A stretch of 36,675 bases of DNA, taken from contig CAZFZT010000031.1 in assembly GCA_964523675.1 (NCBI GenBank), positions 1 to 36,675 of the forward strand, given 5' to 3'. Origin of the DNA: CAZFZT01 sp964523675 (GTDB lineage Bacteria > Planctomycetota > Phycisphaerae > Phycisphaerales > SM1A02). Shown here piece by piece: positions 1 to 7,778 of the stretch; position 1 is the stretch's first letter, and every line of letters starts with the position of its first letter. Position numbers and translations under genes: made by a program. Under the pieces are notes generated by a model, which ran no database searches, was not told the DNA's origin, and worked only from the letters and a program-made list of their open reading frames with translations.

Positions 1-954
1 GATTGCCGCAGTTAGAGCGCCGGGGCCTGACTTCTGGAGGGATGCCCCCTCCTGGCCGCCGCGTGGCAGAATTGTCCGCTGATATGGAATCTTCTTCTTC
101 TCTGCGATGCTGCATAGCTCATCGACCAGTCGATAGTCGGAGATCATGGACGAGTCTTGCACCATGATGCCGACTCCATCGCCATGTTTGGTGACACGCT
201 GTGTGTCGGGAACGCCTGGCGTGTCGCACGAGAGCGTCGTGTCCAGGCCGATCCCAATGTCCACGCCAACCGCATTCGCAGAGGTCGTCGCGCCCCGCAA
301 GCCGACTTCCTCCTGTACGGTGAAGACCACAACGAGTTCGCACCCATGGGACGACGCCTGCCCCTTCCCCTTGCCCAATCTCTTGACCGCTTCAATGGCA
401 ACGAAACACGCCACCCGATTGTCGAGCGCCTTTGAAACGACCTTGTTCGGCTGCTCCATGAACGGCTCGTGCATCACGACGAAATCGCCGATGCGCACCT
501 GCTTGCGAACCTCGTCCGGTTTCATGCCCAGGTCAATGAAGAACTCCTCGATCTCCGGCACCTTCTTACGATCTTCCGGCGACGCAATGTGGATCGGTTT
601 GCCGCCGGGGTTCATGACGCCTTCGAAGTCGCGCTTGTGCGTGCAAACGAGAACGCGACGCGAGAACAGGTTGCGCGTGTCAAAGCCGCCTGCGGGGTTG
701 ACCCAGAGAAAGCCATTGTCGTCGATGTGCCTCACGTAAAATCCGATTTCGTCCATGTGGGCTGCAATCATCACCCGCGGCGGGCGCGATTTCTTCGTTG
801 CGGCCTTTCGTGTGCAGATGAGCGAACCCATCGGATCGGTGCGGACTTCATCGAAGAGACCCTTGATCTCGCGCTCGATCAGTGCGCGGACGCGCTCTTC
901 CCGACCGGGCACACCCGGTGTCTCGCAAAGGTTCTTGAGGAGTTTGATGTTCAT
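1..954 (-). CDS. M42 family metallo-aminopeptidase (C-terminus cut by window edge)
   Basis: Seen: reading leftward from the ATG at 954 the frame stays open to base 1, giving 318 residues with no stop, so the C-terminus lies outside the window; the family is usually about 340-370 residues. Metal and catalytic motifs are in the expected order: AHMDEIGF (His66, Asp68), ALDNR (Asp178), VQEEVG (Glu215-Glu216) and GLDTT (Asp238). Family knowledge: M42 enzymes are cytosolic, di-metal, often dodecameric (TET-type) aminopeptidases that trim peptides left by larger proteases; some relatives are annotated as glutamyl aminopeptidase or endoglucanase FrvX. The substrate cannot be told from sequence. The start is chosen because MNIKLLKNLCETPGVPG matches the usual N-terminus; no clear Shine-Dalgarno is visible. 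It is divergent from the gene at 1116. Confidence 0.93.
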   Translation of the reverse strand, partial: MNIKLLKNLCETPGVPGREERVRALIEREIKGLFDEVRTDPMGSLICTRKAATKKSRPPRVMIAAHMDEIGFYVRHIDDNGFLWVNPAGGFDTRNLFSRRVLVCTHKRDFEGVMNPGGKPIHIASPEDRKKVPEIEEFFIDLGMKPDEVRKQVRIGDFVVMHEPFMEQPNKVVSKALDNRVACFVAIEAVKRLGKGKGQASSHGCELVVVFTVQEEVGLRGATTSANAVGVDIGIGLDTTLSCDTPGVPDTQRVTKHGDGVGIMVQDSSMISDYRLVDELCSIAEKKKIPYQRTILPRGGQEGASLQKSGPGALTAAI

Positions 955-1115
955 GTGCTTCGCGGCTGGCTAAAGTAGGGATGACAAGTCGAAACGTTCG
1001 AGTGGTGAGGCATGCAGGTGCATGATGAGCCGTCAGGGGCTGGTTCCACGAAAGAGCATGGAATCCGTCTGCCCGTAGCGTGCTGACTTGCGACAAGCTC
1101 TGAAGGCCGCACATC

Positions 1116-2336
1116 ATGGTCTATCTAACCCCTTTACGCAACCTGCATGAAGAGTACGCCCGGCCGAGCGCGCCTCATGGCGAGCTTCGTCCGGTGACGG
1201 AGCGGCCCGGCGCGGCCGTCGGCACGCGCATTGCCCCGCTGGAACTCGAAGTATTGCCTTGGGGACCGCCGAACGCGGATGGAGATCGGTGCGAGATCAT
1301 CGCCACCTATGGCGCAGTCGAAGCTGAATACGCTTCGATTCGTCGCGCTGCCGGACTGTTTGATTCGCCGCACCGCGCCACGCTGCTCGTCACCGGAATC
1401 GATCGGCGCGATTTCCTCAATCGCCTGCTCACCGCAGAATTGAAAGACTTCGAGCCCGGCATGGCTCGTGCATCGTTCTGGCTCAATCGCAAGGGACGGA
1501 TCGAAGCTGACCTGCTCCTGATTGAGCTTGGCACACAGCTGCTCATCGATCTCGATGTGCATCAGGCGCAACATACCCTCACTACGCTCAATGATTTCAT
1601 CTTCACAGAAGATGTCGAAATCAGAAACATCAGCGAAGAGAAGCATCACATCGCGGTCCACGGCAAGCGCGCACTCGAAGTCATCGCCGCAGCCAGCGAT
1701 GATGATGACTTCACGCTTGGGCCCAACTGCGCGGCGAGTGTGCTGATCGCCTCCACGGATGTCGTCGTCGCTCGGCGGGACGTAACCGGTGAAATCGGCA
1801 TTGAGCTGATGATGGAAGCCACACATGCACCCGCTGTTTGGGAGCGGCTGGTCGAAACCGATCATCAGCTTGCGGAAGGCAAGAGGCGCGTTCGACCGAT
1901 CGGCTGGTATGCCCTCAACATCGCGCGCATCGAAGCCGGTACGCCGCTCTTCAACATCGATTTCGGCCCAACCAACCTCCCGCACGAAACCGGTTTACTC
2001 AAGGATCGCGTCAGTTTCACCAAGGGTTGCTACATCGGCCAGGAGGTGGTGGCGCGCATGGAAAACCTCGGCAAGCCCAAGCAAATGCTTGTGGGCCTGC
2101 GCATTGAAGGCGACCTGCTGCCCGTGGCCGAGGCCCAAGTCTTTGCTCAAACCGCCGAAGGTGAGATGGGTGACCAGATCGGTCTTGTCACATCCAGTAC
2201 GCTCAGCCCGTTGCGCGCTTCCGCACCCATTGCTTTCGCCATGATTCGGACGCAGTACGCCAGGGAAGGTGAAACCGTTCTGGTCAACGCAGAAGGCGAG
2301 CAGGTCAAAGCCGTCGTAACGCCGCTGGGCACATGA
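1116..2336 (+). CDS. ygfZ: YgfZ/GcvT-like folate-binding protein
   Basis: A 406-residue protein with the aminomethyltransferase (GcvT) fold. The decisive motif is KGCYIGQE at residues 303-310, the signature of the YgfZ group (K-G-C-Y-x-G-Q-E). The N-terminal half carries a YGAVEAEYASIRRAAGLFD segment resembling the GcvT start of domain 1. Family knowledge: YgfZ/IBA57 proteins bind tetrahydrofolate and help assemble or repair certain [4Fe-4S] enzymes, such as the tRNA methylthiotransferase MiaB; they are not the glycine-cleavage T-protein. The N-terminus is about 45 residues longer than typical YgfZ, so a later start is possible. It is convergent with the gene ending at 2392, with no operon partner on this strand. 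Confidence 0.85.
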   Translation: MVYLTPLRNLHEEYARPSAPHGELRPVTERPGAAVGTRIAPLELEVLPWGPPNADGDRCEIIATYGAVEAEYASIRRAAGLFDSPHRATLLVTGIDRRDFLNRLLTAELKDFEPGMARASFWLNRKGRIEADLLLIELGTQLLIDLDVHQAQHTLTTLNDFIFTEDVEIRNISEEKHHIAVHGKRALEVIAAASDDDDFTLGPNCAASVLIASTDVVVARRDVTGEIGIELMMEATHAPAVWERLVETDHQLAEGKRRVRPIGWYALNIARIEAGTPLFNIDFGPTNLPHETGLLKDRVSFTKGCYIGQEVVARMENLGKPKQMLVGLRIEGDLLPVAEAQVFAQTAEGEMGDQIGLVTSSTLSPLRASAPIAFAMIRTQYAREGETVLVNAEGEQVKAVVTPLGT

Positions 2337-2391
2337 TCGAGGGCAGCGCTTCCACATCGCCTTGCTCCGATTTCCGGTGGCCTGATTGCGT

Positions 2392-3774
2392 TCAACCAAT
2401 CGCCGGCCGGGCCTGCGCGATCAACTCTCGCGCCGCTGTTTCCGTGGACGCCTCTGCGATTATGCGCACGATCGGTTCGGTGTTGCTCGGCCGGAGGTGG
2501 AGCCAGGCGCGATCCGGTGAGTCAAGGTCGATGCGCACGCCATCCATCGTGTTTATGCGGCAGTTCTCGAAACGGCCGCGCAAGCGAGCAGTCGCTTCAT
2601 CAATGTCAAACCGGCGGCCGTGTAGTTCATACTTCTCCTTGACCATGGCATAGCGCGGCATCGAATCGACGATAGCCGACAGCGGCCTCCCTTGAGTCAC
2701 CAATAACTGCAGCACGAGCGCCATCGAGGAGAGCGAGTCGCGTACCCAGCAGATGCGCGGCCAGATCACGCCGCCGTTGCCTTCGCCCCCAACGACCGCC
2801 TCCGTTTCGCGCATCTTCGCCACGACATTCGCTTCGCCAACCGCGCTGCGAACGACACTCGCGCCCTCTATGCTCGCCGCAATGTCGTCAATCATGCGGC
2901 TTGTGGAAAGATTTGCCGCGATCGCACCCGGACCACACGTGCGCAGCACCTGCATCGCTGCAAGAACGAGCGTGTATTCCTCGCCGATGTAATGGCCGGC
3001 TTCGTCCACGACTGCAAGCCGATCCGCGTCAGGGTCTTGTGCGAACCCGCAAACGGCACTTTCAGCGCGGCTGCGCTGGGCAAGGTCCGTGAGATTGGCT
3101 TCGAGCGGTTCCGGTGGGTGGGCGAACGCGCCGGACGGCTCGCCATTGAGATGCACCACCGTGCAGCCGAGCGCTTCGAGCAAACGGCGACCGGCGATAC
3201 ATCCTGCTCCATTGACCGAATCGAGAACCACCTTCAACCGCCCTGCTTGAATCGCTTTGACATCCACCGCGGAAAGAATGCGTTCGATGTGGACCTCATT
3301 CGCTGATTCATCTCGCTCATACGCTGTCAAATTCGCCGGCTGCACACTCGCAGCCGAACTTGCATGAAACAATTCGATGATGCGACGGGCGTCGTCAGCG
3401 GAAGGCGCCGCTCCACTGGAATCGAGGGCTTTGAGTCCATTCCATTGGTCGGGGTTGTGCGACGCGGTAATGACGATACCGCCGTGTGCCTTGCGATGGT
3501 CAATCATCACGCCAACGGTCGGCGTGGCGACGATCCCAAGATCAACCACGCGACAACCGCGTGATTCAAGTCCGCGCCTCGCAGCGCGAATCAGCACTTC
3601 GCCCGACGGCCGCGAGTCGCGTCCGATACAGACAAGCGGCTCGTCCACGTGCGCCTGATCGAGCGTGTATTGGGCAAATGCAGCGGCGAAGCGGGCCGCG
3701 ACATCAGGGGTCATCGATTCACCGACGATACCGCGTGCCCCTGAAACACTGAGCATGAGTGGAGCGTTGGACAT
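2392..3774 (-). CDS. glmM: Phosphoglucosamine mutase / phosphomannomutase family
   Basis: A 460-residue alpha-D-phosphohexomutase with all four family loops: the active-site phosphoserine loop VITASHNP (Ser105), the Mg-binding loop DPDADR (247-252), the sugar-binding loop GEGNGG (330-335) and the phosphate-binding loop RPSNTEP (428-434). The N-terminal SGARGIVGE matches the family start. Known role: interconversion of hexose 6- and 1-phosphates; GlmM makes glucosamine-1-phosphate for UDP-GlcNAc, which feeds cell-wall and lipid A synthesis. The GEGNGG loop and length fit a GlmM-like enzyme, but phosphomannomutase specificity cannot be excluded without phylogeny. It is transcribed away from the pterin-like gene at 3837, with a 62-base divergent spacer. 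Confidence 0.88.
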   Translation of the reverse strand: MSNAPLMLSVSGARGIVGESMTPDVAARFAAAFAQYTLDQAHVDEPLVCIGRDSRPSGEVLIRAARRGLESRGCRVVDLGIVATPTVGVMIDHRKAHGGIVITASHNPDQWNGLKALDSSGAAPSADDARRIIELFHASSAASVQPANLTAYERDESANEVHIERILSAVDVKAIQAGRLKVVLDSVNGAGCIAGRRLLEALGCTVVHLNGEPSGAFAHPPEPLEANLTDLAQRSRAESAVCGFAQDPDADRLAVVDEAGHYIGEEYTLVLAAMQVLRTCGPGAIAANLSTSRMIDDIAASIEGASVVRSAVGEANVVAKMRETEAVVGGEGNGGVIWPRICWVRDSLSSMALVLQLLVTQGRPLSAIVDSMPRYAMVKEKYELHGRRFDIDEATARLRGRFENCRINTMDGVRIDLDSPDRAWLHLRPSNTEPIVRIIAEASTETAARELIAQARPAIG

Positions 3775-3824
3775 GCGGTGAAGGATAGCCGGGCGCTGCG
3801 CCCACGAGCGGCGGAACGCGGCGC

Positions 3825-3830
3825 TATAGT
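3825..3830 (+). promoter_or_regulatory. Candidate -10 element for the gene at 3837
   Basis: TATAGT in the context GCGCTATAGTTG, ending only 6 bases before the ATG at 3837. If used, transcription would begin at or next to the start codon, giving a leaderless or nearly leaderless mRNA. No convincing -35 box is seen. The same CGCTATA(A/G)T context recurs upstream of the genes at 10994 and 15189. Confidence 0.4.
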
Positions 3831-3836
3831 TGTTTC

Positions 3837-4199
3837 ATGTATGAACTGACCATCACGCGCGAGTTCTGCGCCGCTCATTCACTGGTGATTCACGGCACGC
3901 GCGAACCGGTTCATGGGCACAACTGGCGCGTGCAGATCGTGGTGGCGGGTGAATCGCTGGATGAGGATGGATTGCTCGTCGATTTCCATCTGCTGGAGCG
4001 CCGTCTCGACGCCATCATTCAACCGCTCAACAACGCCGATCTCAACTCGCTGGAGCCGTTCAGAAAGAACAATCCAACGGCAGAACGAGTTGCGGAATAC
4101 ATCGGCGAGACGATGCTTGTGGAGCTGCCTGAACGAGTGAACCTGGTAGCGACGAGCGTTACCGAGGCGCCCGGCTGCATCGCGACGTATCGTCCGTGA
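3837..4199 (+). CDS. Divergent 6-pyruvoyl-tetrahydropterin synthase / QueD-like protein
   Basis: A 120-residue T-fold protein matching the PTPS/QueD family in length and layout. The three zinc histidines are present: His14 (CAAHS), His26 and His28 (VHGHNW). Glu110 (TEAPGC) matches the substrate-anchoring Glu. The usual catalytic Cys four residues before HGH is Arg22 here, followed by Glu23 (E-x2-HGH), and the usual LDHxxLN is LNNADLN, so the Asp-His pair is replaced by Asn65-Asn66. Family knowledge: QueD makes 6-carboxytetrahydropterin for queuosine; PTPS-III enzymes with Glu near this position replace dihydroneopterin aldolase (FolB) in folate synthesis. Inference: this is not a standard QueD and may be a PTPS-III-type or otherwise diverged enzyme. 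No other queuosine or folate genes are nearby. Confidence 0.8.
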   Translation: MYELTITREFCAAHSLVIHGTREPVHGHNWRVQIVVAGESLDEDGLLVDFHLLERRLDAIIQPLNNADLNSLEPFRKNNPTAERVAEYIGETMLVELPERVNLVATSVTEAPGCIATYRP

Positions 4200-4253
4200 C
4201 GATCTGCAACGAGACGCCCCTGCCTGCCGCCATGCTGCGCACTCAGATCCGAA

Positions 4254-5237
4254 TCACTCCGCCTTCTTGAAAAGATCAAGAAATCGGTCTTCGTATTGCT
4301 CGAACACTCCAAGGCGGTCGAGTTCCTGCTTGAGCTGGAACGCCTTGCTGCGGTCATGGTTCGCCTGATCGAAGAGTTCTTCAATACGCCGGCGCGAACG
4401 GTAGTCAAGTTTCGACTGCTTCTTCTCGTTCTCCGCAGCCGGCTCGGGCTCATCGTCCTCATCGTCATCAGATCGCGCAAACTCGGGAATCGTGAAGCCA
4501 CCCTCACCCATGCCCTCCGCCTGATGCTGTGCCGCATCCTGCAGCTTCTCCATCAGCTCGATCAATCCTTTCTCAACCTCGGCTGCATGTTGTCGCAGAT
4601 CATCAAAGTCGATTTCAATTCCCGCAAGCGCTGCAAAGACTTCGAGCACCGCAAGCGACGCCTTGGGGTTGGCGATTCCTGCTGCGAAATAAGGCAGTTC
4701 GCCCATCAAGCACATTCCAGGGATACTGCGCTCTGCTGCGACGGCGAGCAACACGCCGTTGAGGCCACCCACCTGACCTTCCTTCAAGATCGTGGTTTCA
4801 AGTGACTTGAGCTCAGCAAGAAGTTTGCGATCCGTCGCGACGCCGAAGACGCGCGGCGTGCTGGAGGGATGCAGCTGACTTGCCATGGCAGCGAACGTGA
4901 CCACGCGCGAGACGTTATGTGACTGCGCGTAATCCAGCAGTCGATGGCAGAACCCGTATCCGCCGGTCGATGGCTGCTCCTCGCCGAGAAAGATCAGCAG
5001 GTCATGCTTGGCGGCCGCATCGCGCCATTCAAAGACGAGGTTCTTAGGCAGTCGTCCCGGCTGGGCGAGACCGTTCTCGACCGTGATGTGTTGCAGCTCG
5101 AAAAGCTCGCGGGCCGGAATCTCGTGGACGAGTTTGGCGGCGAGTTTGGAGACGAGATAGGCGCCTGCGCCCACGGCGACATTCCCCATGCCTGGCCAAA
5201 CGCCGATGAGCCATGTTTCACGCTGTTGCTCTGCCAT
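4254..5237 (-). CDS. PAC2 (proteasome assembly chaperone 2) family protein
   Basis: A 327-residue soluble protein with the PAC2 pattern at the N-terminus (IGVWPGMGNVAVGAGAYL, then an ELFELQH...GRLPKN segment) and the middle GGLNGVLL...MGELPYFAAGIANPKASLAVLE stretch typical of the family. The C-terminal 90 residues are charged and helical (predicted coil), with an acidic DDDEDDEPEP linker. Family knowledge: PAC2 proteins occur in archaea, actinobacteria and planctomycetes as structural relatives of proteasome chaperones; the bacterial function is not settled. The ATG at 5237 (MAEQQRETWLIG) was chosen because conservation begins just after it; an in-frame ATG at 5270 would add 11 residues. No proteasome genes are visible nearby. 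Confidence 0.78.
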   Translation of the reverse strand: MAEQQRETWLIGVWPGMGNVAVGAGAYLVSKLAAKLVHEIPARELFELQHITVENGLAQPGRLPKNLVFEWRDAAAKHDLLIFLGEEQPSTGGYGFCHRLLDYAQSHNVSRVVTFAAMASQLHPSSTPRVFGVATDRKLLAELKSLETTILKEGQVGGLNGVLLAVAAERSIPGMCLMGELPYFAAGIANPKASLAVLEVFAALAGIEIDFDDLRQHAAEVEKGLIELMEKLQDAAQHQAEGMGEGGFTIPEFARSDDDEDDEPEPAAENEKKQSKLDYRSRRRIEELFDQANHDRSKAFQLKQELDRLGVFEQYEDRFLDLFKKAE

Positions 5238-5373
5238 GGTGCTAATGCGGTTGAGTGAGCTTAGCCCCATCGTACGAGGCCATCGACCGCAAGGCGAACA
5301 GGAAGGTAACGCATTTGGGGTGCAGCATCTACGCTGTCCGATGTGTTAACGGCGCCTCTGGGTGGCGCGGCTG

Positions 5374-6054
5374 TCACGATTGTTCGCGCACCGGATTGCG
5401 CAGTGTGCCCAGACCCTCGATGCTAATCTCCACTACATCGCCATCGCGTAGATAGCGAGGCGGGGTTCGGGCCGCGCCGACACCTGCCGGCGTGCCCGTA
5501 AGAATGATTGAACCAGCAAGAAGCGTCATGCCGCGGCTCAGCTCTGCGACGAGACGATGCACCGAGAAAATCATCTCAGCGGTGTTCGCGTCCTGCATGA
5601 GCTCACCATTGATCTTTGTGGTGATGCGCAAACGTTGCGGGTCGGCGATTCTTTCGCGCGGCACGGGTTCGCTCAAAGGACAGAAGGTGTCAAAGCTTTT
5701 GCCTCGGACGAACTGCCCGCCCGAACCATGCTTCTGCCACCAACGAGCGCTGACATCGTTGGCGATGGCGTACCCGCTGATGTACTCCAGTGCATCGACC
5801 TCCGCGACATCACGAGCATCGCGGCCGATGATCAGCGCAAGCTCACCTTCATAGTCAACCTGCTGCGCATCGCTCTCGCCACCGGGGATGCGGCGACAGA
5901 TCTGCGGAATGACAATCGGCTCGCCATGCGCGATCACCGATGCGGGGTTCTTCATGAAGATCACCGGCTGCTCCGGCACAGCGCCTTTCATCTCAGCCGC
6001 ATGCTCTGCGTAGTTGCGCCCGATAGCGAAGATGGCGGGAGGATAGTGCGTCAT
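5374..6054 (-). CDS. Fumarylacetoacetate hydrolase (FAH) family protein
   Basis: A 226-residue single-domain FAH-fold protein of FAHD1/YcgM-like size. Visible motifs are GRNYAEHAAE near the N-terminus, the metal-binding VDYEGELALIIG, the ISGYAIANDVSAR segment, GKSFDTFCPLSEP and the late LLAGSIILTGTPAGVG. Family knowledge: these metal-dependent enzymes cleave C-C bonds in acylpyruvates or decarboxylate oxaloacetate; the exact substrate is not readable here. It starts 11 bases after ispD on the same strand, so the two are probably co-transcribed, although no pathway link between them is known to me. Confidence 0.88.
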   Translation of the reverse strand: MTHYPPAIFAIGRNYAEHAAEMKGAVPEQPVIFMKNPASVIAHGEPIVIPQICRRIPGGESDAQQVDYEGELALIIGRDARDVAEVDALEYISGYAIANDVSARWWQKHGSGGQFVRGKSFDTFCPLSEPVPRERIADPQRLRITTKINGELMQDANTAEMIFSVHRLVAELSRGMTLLAGSIILTGTPAGVGAARTPPRYLRDGDVVEISIEGLGTLRNPVREQS

Positions 6055-6065
6055 GGATGGACGTG

Positions 6066-6857
6066 TCAGAACCGCTTATGTGCCGGGCGCTCGGCTGGCG
6101 GCTTGACGCCGAGGATCGCCCGCATGAGCGCAAGATCGCCTTGTGTGGTCACCTTAATGTTGGTGCGCTCCCCTTCAATGATGTGCACCGGCTCCCCAAG
6201 TCGCTCCACCACCATCGCGTCGTCGGTGACGCCGGCCAGATCATCCTGGGCATAGGCGCGTTTGAGCAGGTTGATTTCAAAGATCTGCGGCGTCTGCACT
6301 TCCACGAGATTGCTGCGATCGATCGTCTCAACGACGGGTCGAGCGGGAATCTCGACACGTCCGGCATCCCCGAGAATTGAATCGGCGATGGCATCATCCT
6401 CATGAGCGCCAACATCGGCCGCCACATCGGCAACGCGCTTGATCGTGCCGGTCAGCGACACCGCTGGAACGACCGCATTCAGCGATACCGCTGCGTGAAA
6501 GAGGCGGCCGAGCAGATCATTGCTGACGCCCGGCCGCGCTGCGTCATGAATCGCAACGTGCGTGCAATCATCGGGAACTTCGACAAGCGCCTTCCTCACC
6601 GACTCCCACCGCTCAACAGTGCCGCCCTTCACAAGGCGAGCGCCATGGAAGCCGAGCGTTGGCCCGAACTTCTCGCGAAACTCATCAAAATTCTCCGGCG
6701 GACCTGCCACGATGATGCTGCCGACCTCCTCGCGCTTTGTAAACACCTCAACGGTGCGCAGCAGCAGCGCGCGACCACCCAGATCCTGACTGAGCTTATC
6801 CTGATCGCCGAATCGCGTACTGCGCCCGGCGGCGGCAATGATGACACATGCTTTCAT
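6066..6857 (-). CDS. ispD: 2-C-methyl-D-erythritol 4-phosphate cytidylyltransferase
   Basis: A 263-residue nucleotidyltransferase. The N-terminal IIAAAGRSTRFG...DKLSQ is the CTP-binding loop with its conserved Arg and Lys; VAIHDAARP carries the conserved Asp and Arg; VQTPQIFE and the GVTDDAMVVE segment are diagnostic of IspD; TNIKVTTQGDLALM holds the C-terminal conserved Lys. Role: third step of the MEP (non-mevalonate) isoprenoid pathway, making CDP-methylerythritol in the cytosol. No ispF is fused or adjacent. The next gene downstream on the same strand is the FAH-family gene. Confidence 0.93.
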   Translation of the reverse strand: MKACVIIAAAGRSTRFGDQDKLSQDLGGRALLLRTVEVFTKREEVGSIIVAGPPENFDEFREKFGPTLGFHGARLVKGGTVERWESVRKALVEVPDDCTHVAIHDAARPGVSNDLLGRLFHAAVSLNAVVPAVSLTGTIKRVADVAADVGAHEDDAIADSILGDAGRVEIPARPVVETIDRSNLVEVQTPQIFEINLLKRAYAQDDLAGVTDDAMVVERLGEPVHIIEGERTNIKVTTQGDLALMRAILGVKPPAERPAHKRF

Positions 6858-6920
6858 CGCTTATGGCTCCTGCGCATCGTGCGGCAGATGATAACAGACG
6901 AAGCAATGGCCGCAGAGCAA

Positions 6921-6995
6921 TCGCCGCGTGCCGACAGGCGCGGTTGGATGGCGCGGCCCTGAGCAGGTGAACCGAGGACTTCCGCCGCGCGGCTA
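6921..6995 (+). repeat. Dispersed repeat, copy A (TAGCCGCG...CGCGGCTA family)
   Basis: A 75-base element between ispD and rdgB. It shares its left end (GCCGCGTGCCG, then CGCGGTTGG) and its right end (CTTCCGCCGCGCGGCTA) with copies at 9807-9883 (inverted) and 25464-25540. The outer ends are inverted repeats of each other; the centre is variable. No coding potential was seen. Confidence 0.7.
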
Positions 6996-7039
6996 CCTGG
7001 TCGCTTTGCATGGACGCGCCACCGTTCTACAGTTCGCAC

Positions 7040-7687
7040 ATGCCTCGCGCCACTGCAACCGAACTGCTGTTCGCTTCCTCGAACCCGCACAAAGTCGAGG
7101 AGGTGCGGGCGATCCTCCATCCATTGGGAGTCGATGTCGTCGGGCTTGATGCGCTTGATGATGTGCCGCCCGAGCCGGAGGAGACCGGCGCGACGTTCGA
7201 GGAGAACGCGCGCATCAAGGCGATCGCATACGCCGAAGCGACCGGTCGGCTGTGCCTTGCTGACGATTCCGGCCTTGAGGTCGATGCCCTGAAAGGCGCG
7301 CCGGGAGTGCATTCCGCTCGGTATGCAGGAAGTGGCGAAACCAGGGGCGAGCGCGATGCCGCAAATAATGACAGGTTGCTGCGCGAACTTGCCGGAGTTC
7401 CGCATGAGCAGCGAACAGCACGGTTTGTTTGCGTCATGGCCATCGCTGATCCGGCAGGCCGCATCGTGCATGAGGCGCGAGGAACCTTCGAGGGAATCAT
7501 TGGCGACGCACCCAGAGGCGCGAACGGGTTCGGCTACGACCCGCTCCTGTTTCTGCCCGATCGTAGTTGCACCAGCGCGGAGCTTTCATCCGAGGAGAAG
7601 AACGCCCGGTCACATCGAGGACAGGCGGCAAGGCAGATGGCAGAGTGGCTACGAAGAAATCAACAGATTCTGCAGGAGCCGAAGTAG
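7040..7687 (+). CDS. rdgB: XTP/dITP (non-canonical purine NTP) pyrophosphatase
   Basis: A 215-residue HAM1/RdgB-family protein. Seen: FASSNPHKVEE (residues 11-21, substrate loop), TFEENARIKA (52-61, metal-binding Glu), LADDSGLEVDAL (73-84, catalytic Asp pair), GAPGVHSARYAG, NGFGYDPLLFLP and the late SHRGQAA. Role: hydrolyses dITP, XTP and related deaminated nucleotides to monophosphates, keeping them out of DNA and RNA. The ATG at 7040 is preferred over one at 7010 because the family usually starts within 10 residues of the first strand; the upstream choice would add 10 residues. It is followed after 91 bases by gdhA on the same strand. Confidence 0.92.
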   Translation: MPRATATELLFASSNPHKVEEVRAILHPLGVDVVGLDALDDVPPEPEETGATFEENARIKAIAYAEATGRLCLADDSGLEVDALKGAPGVHSARYAGSGETRGERDAANNDRLLRELAGVPHEQRTARFVCVMAIADPAGRIVHEARGTFEGIIGDAPRGANGFGYDPLLFLPDRSCTSAELSSEEKNARSHRGQAARQMAEWLRRNQQILQEPK

Positions 7688-7732
7688 CTGGCGGCAGTGA
7701 TAAGTTTGGCTGTTGACGCCGGGTTTTTCCGA

Positions 7733-7738
7733 TATGAT
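7733..7738 (+). promoter_or_regulatory. Candidate -10 element for the glutamate dehydrogenase gene
   Basis: TATGAT lies 40 bases before the ATG at 7779. A TTGACG at 7713-7718 would be the -35, but the 14-base spacer is short. If real, the start of transcription near 7745 would rule out the in-frame starts at 7713 and 7734 and support the ATG at 7779. Confidence 0.3.
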
Positions 7739-7778
7739 CCAGGCACGGCACGCCCAGATCCCAGACTTCACCTACACG

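Noticed and set aside
1134..1985. Long minus-strand frame antisense to the YgfZ-like gene
   Set aside because: It is a shadow of a G+C-rich gene: no family motif, while the plus-strand frame has the KGCYIGQE signature.
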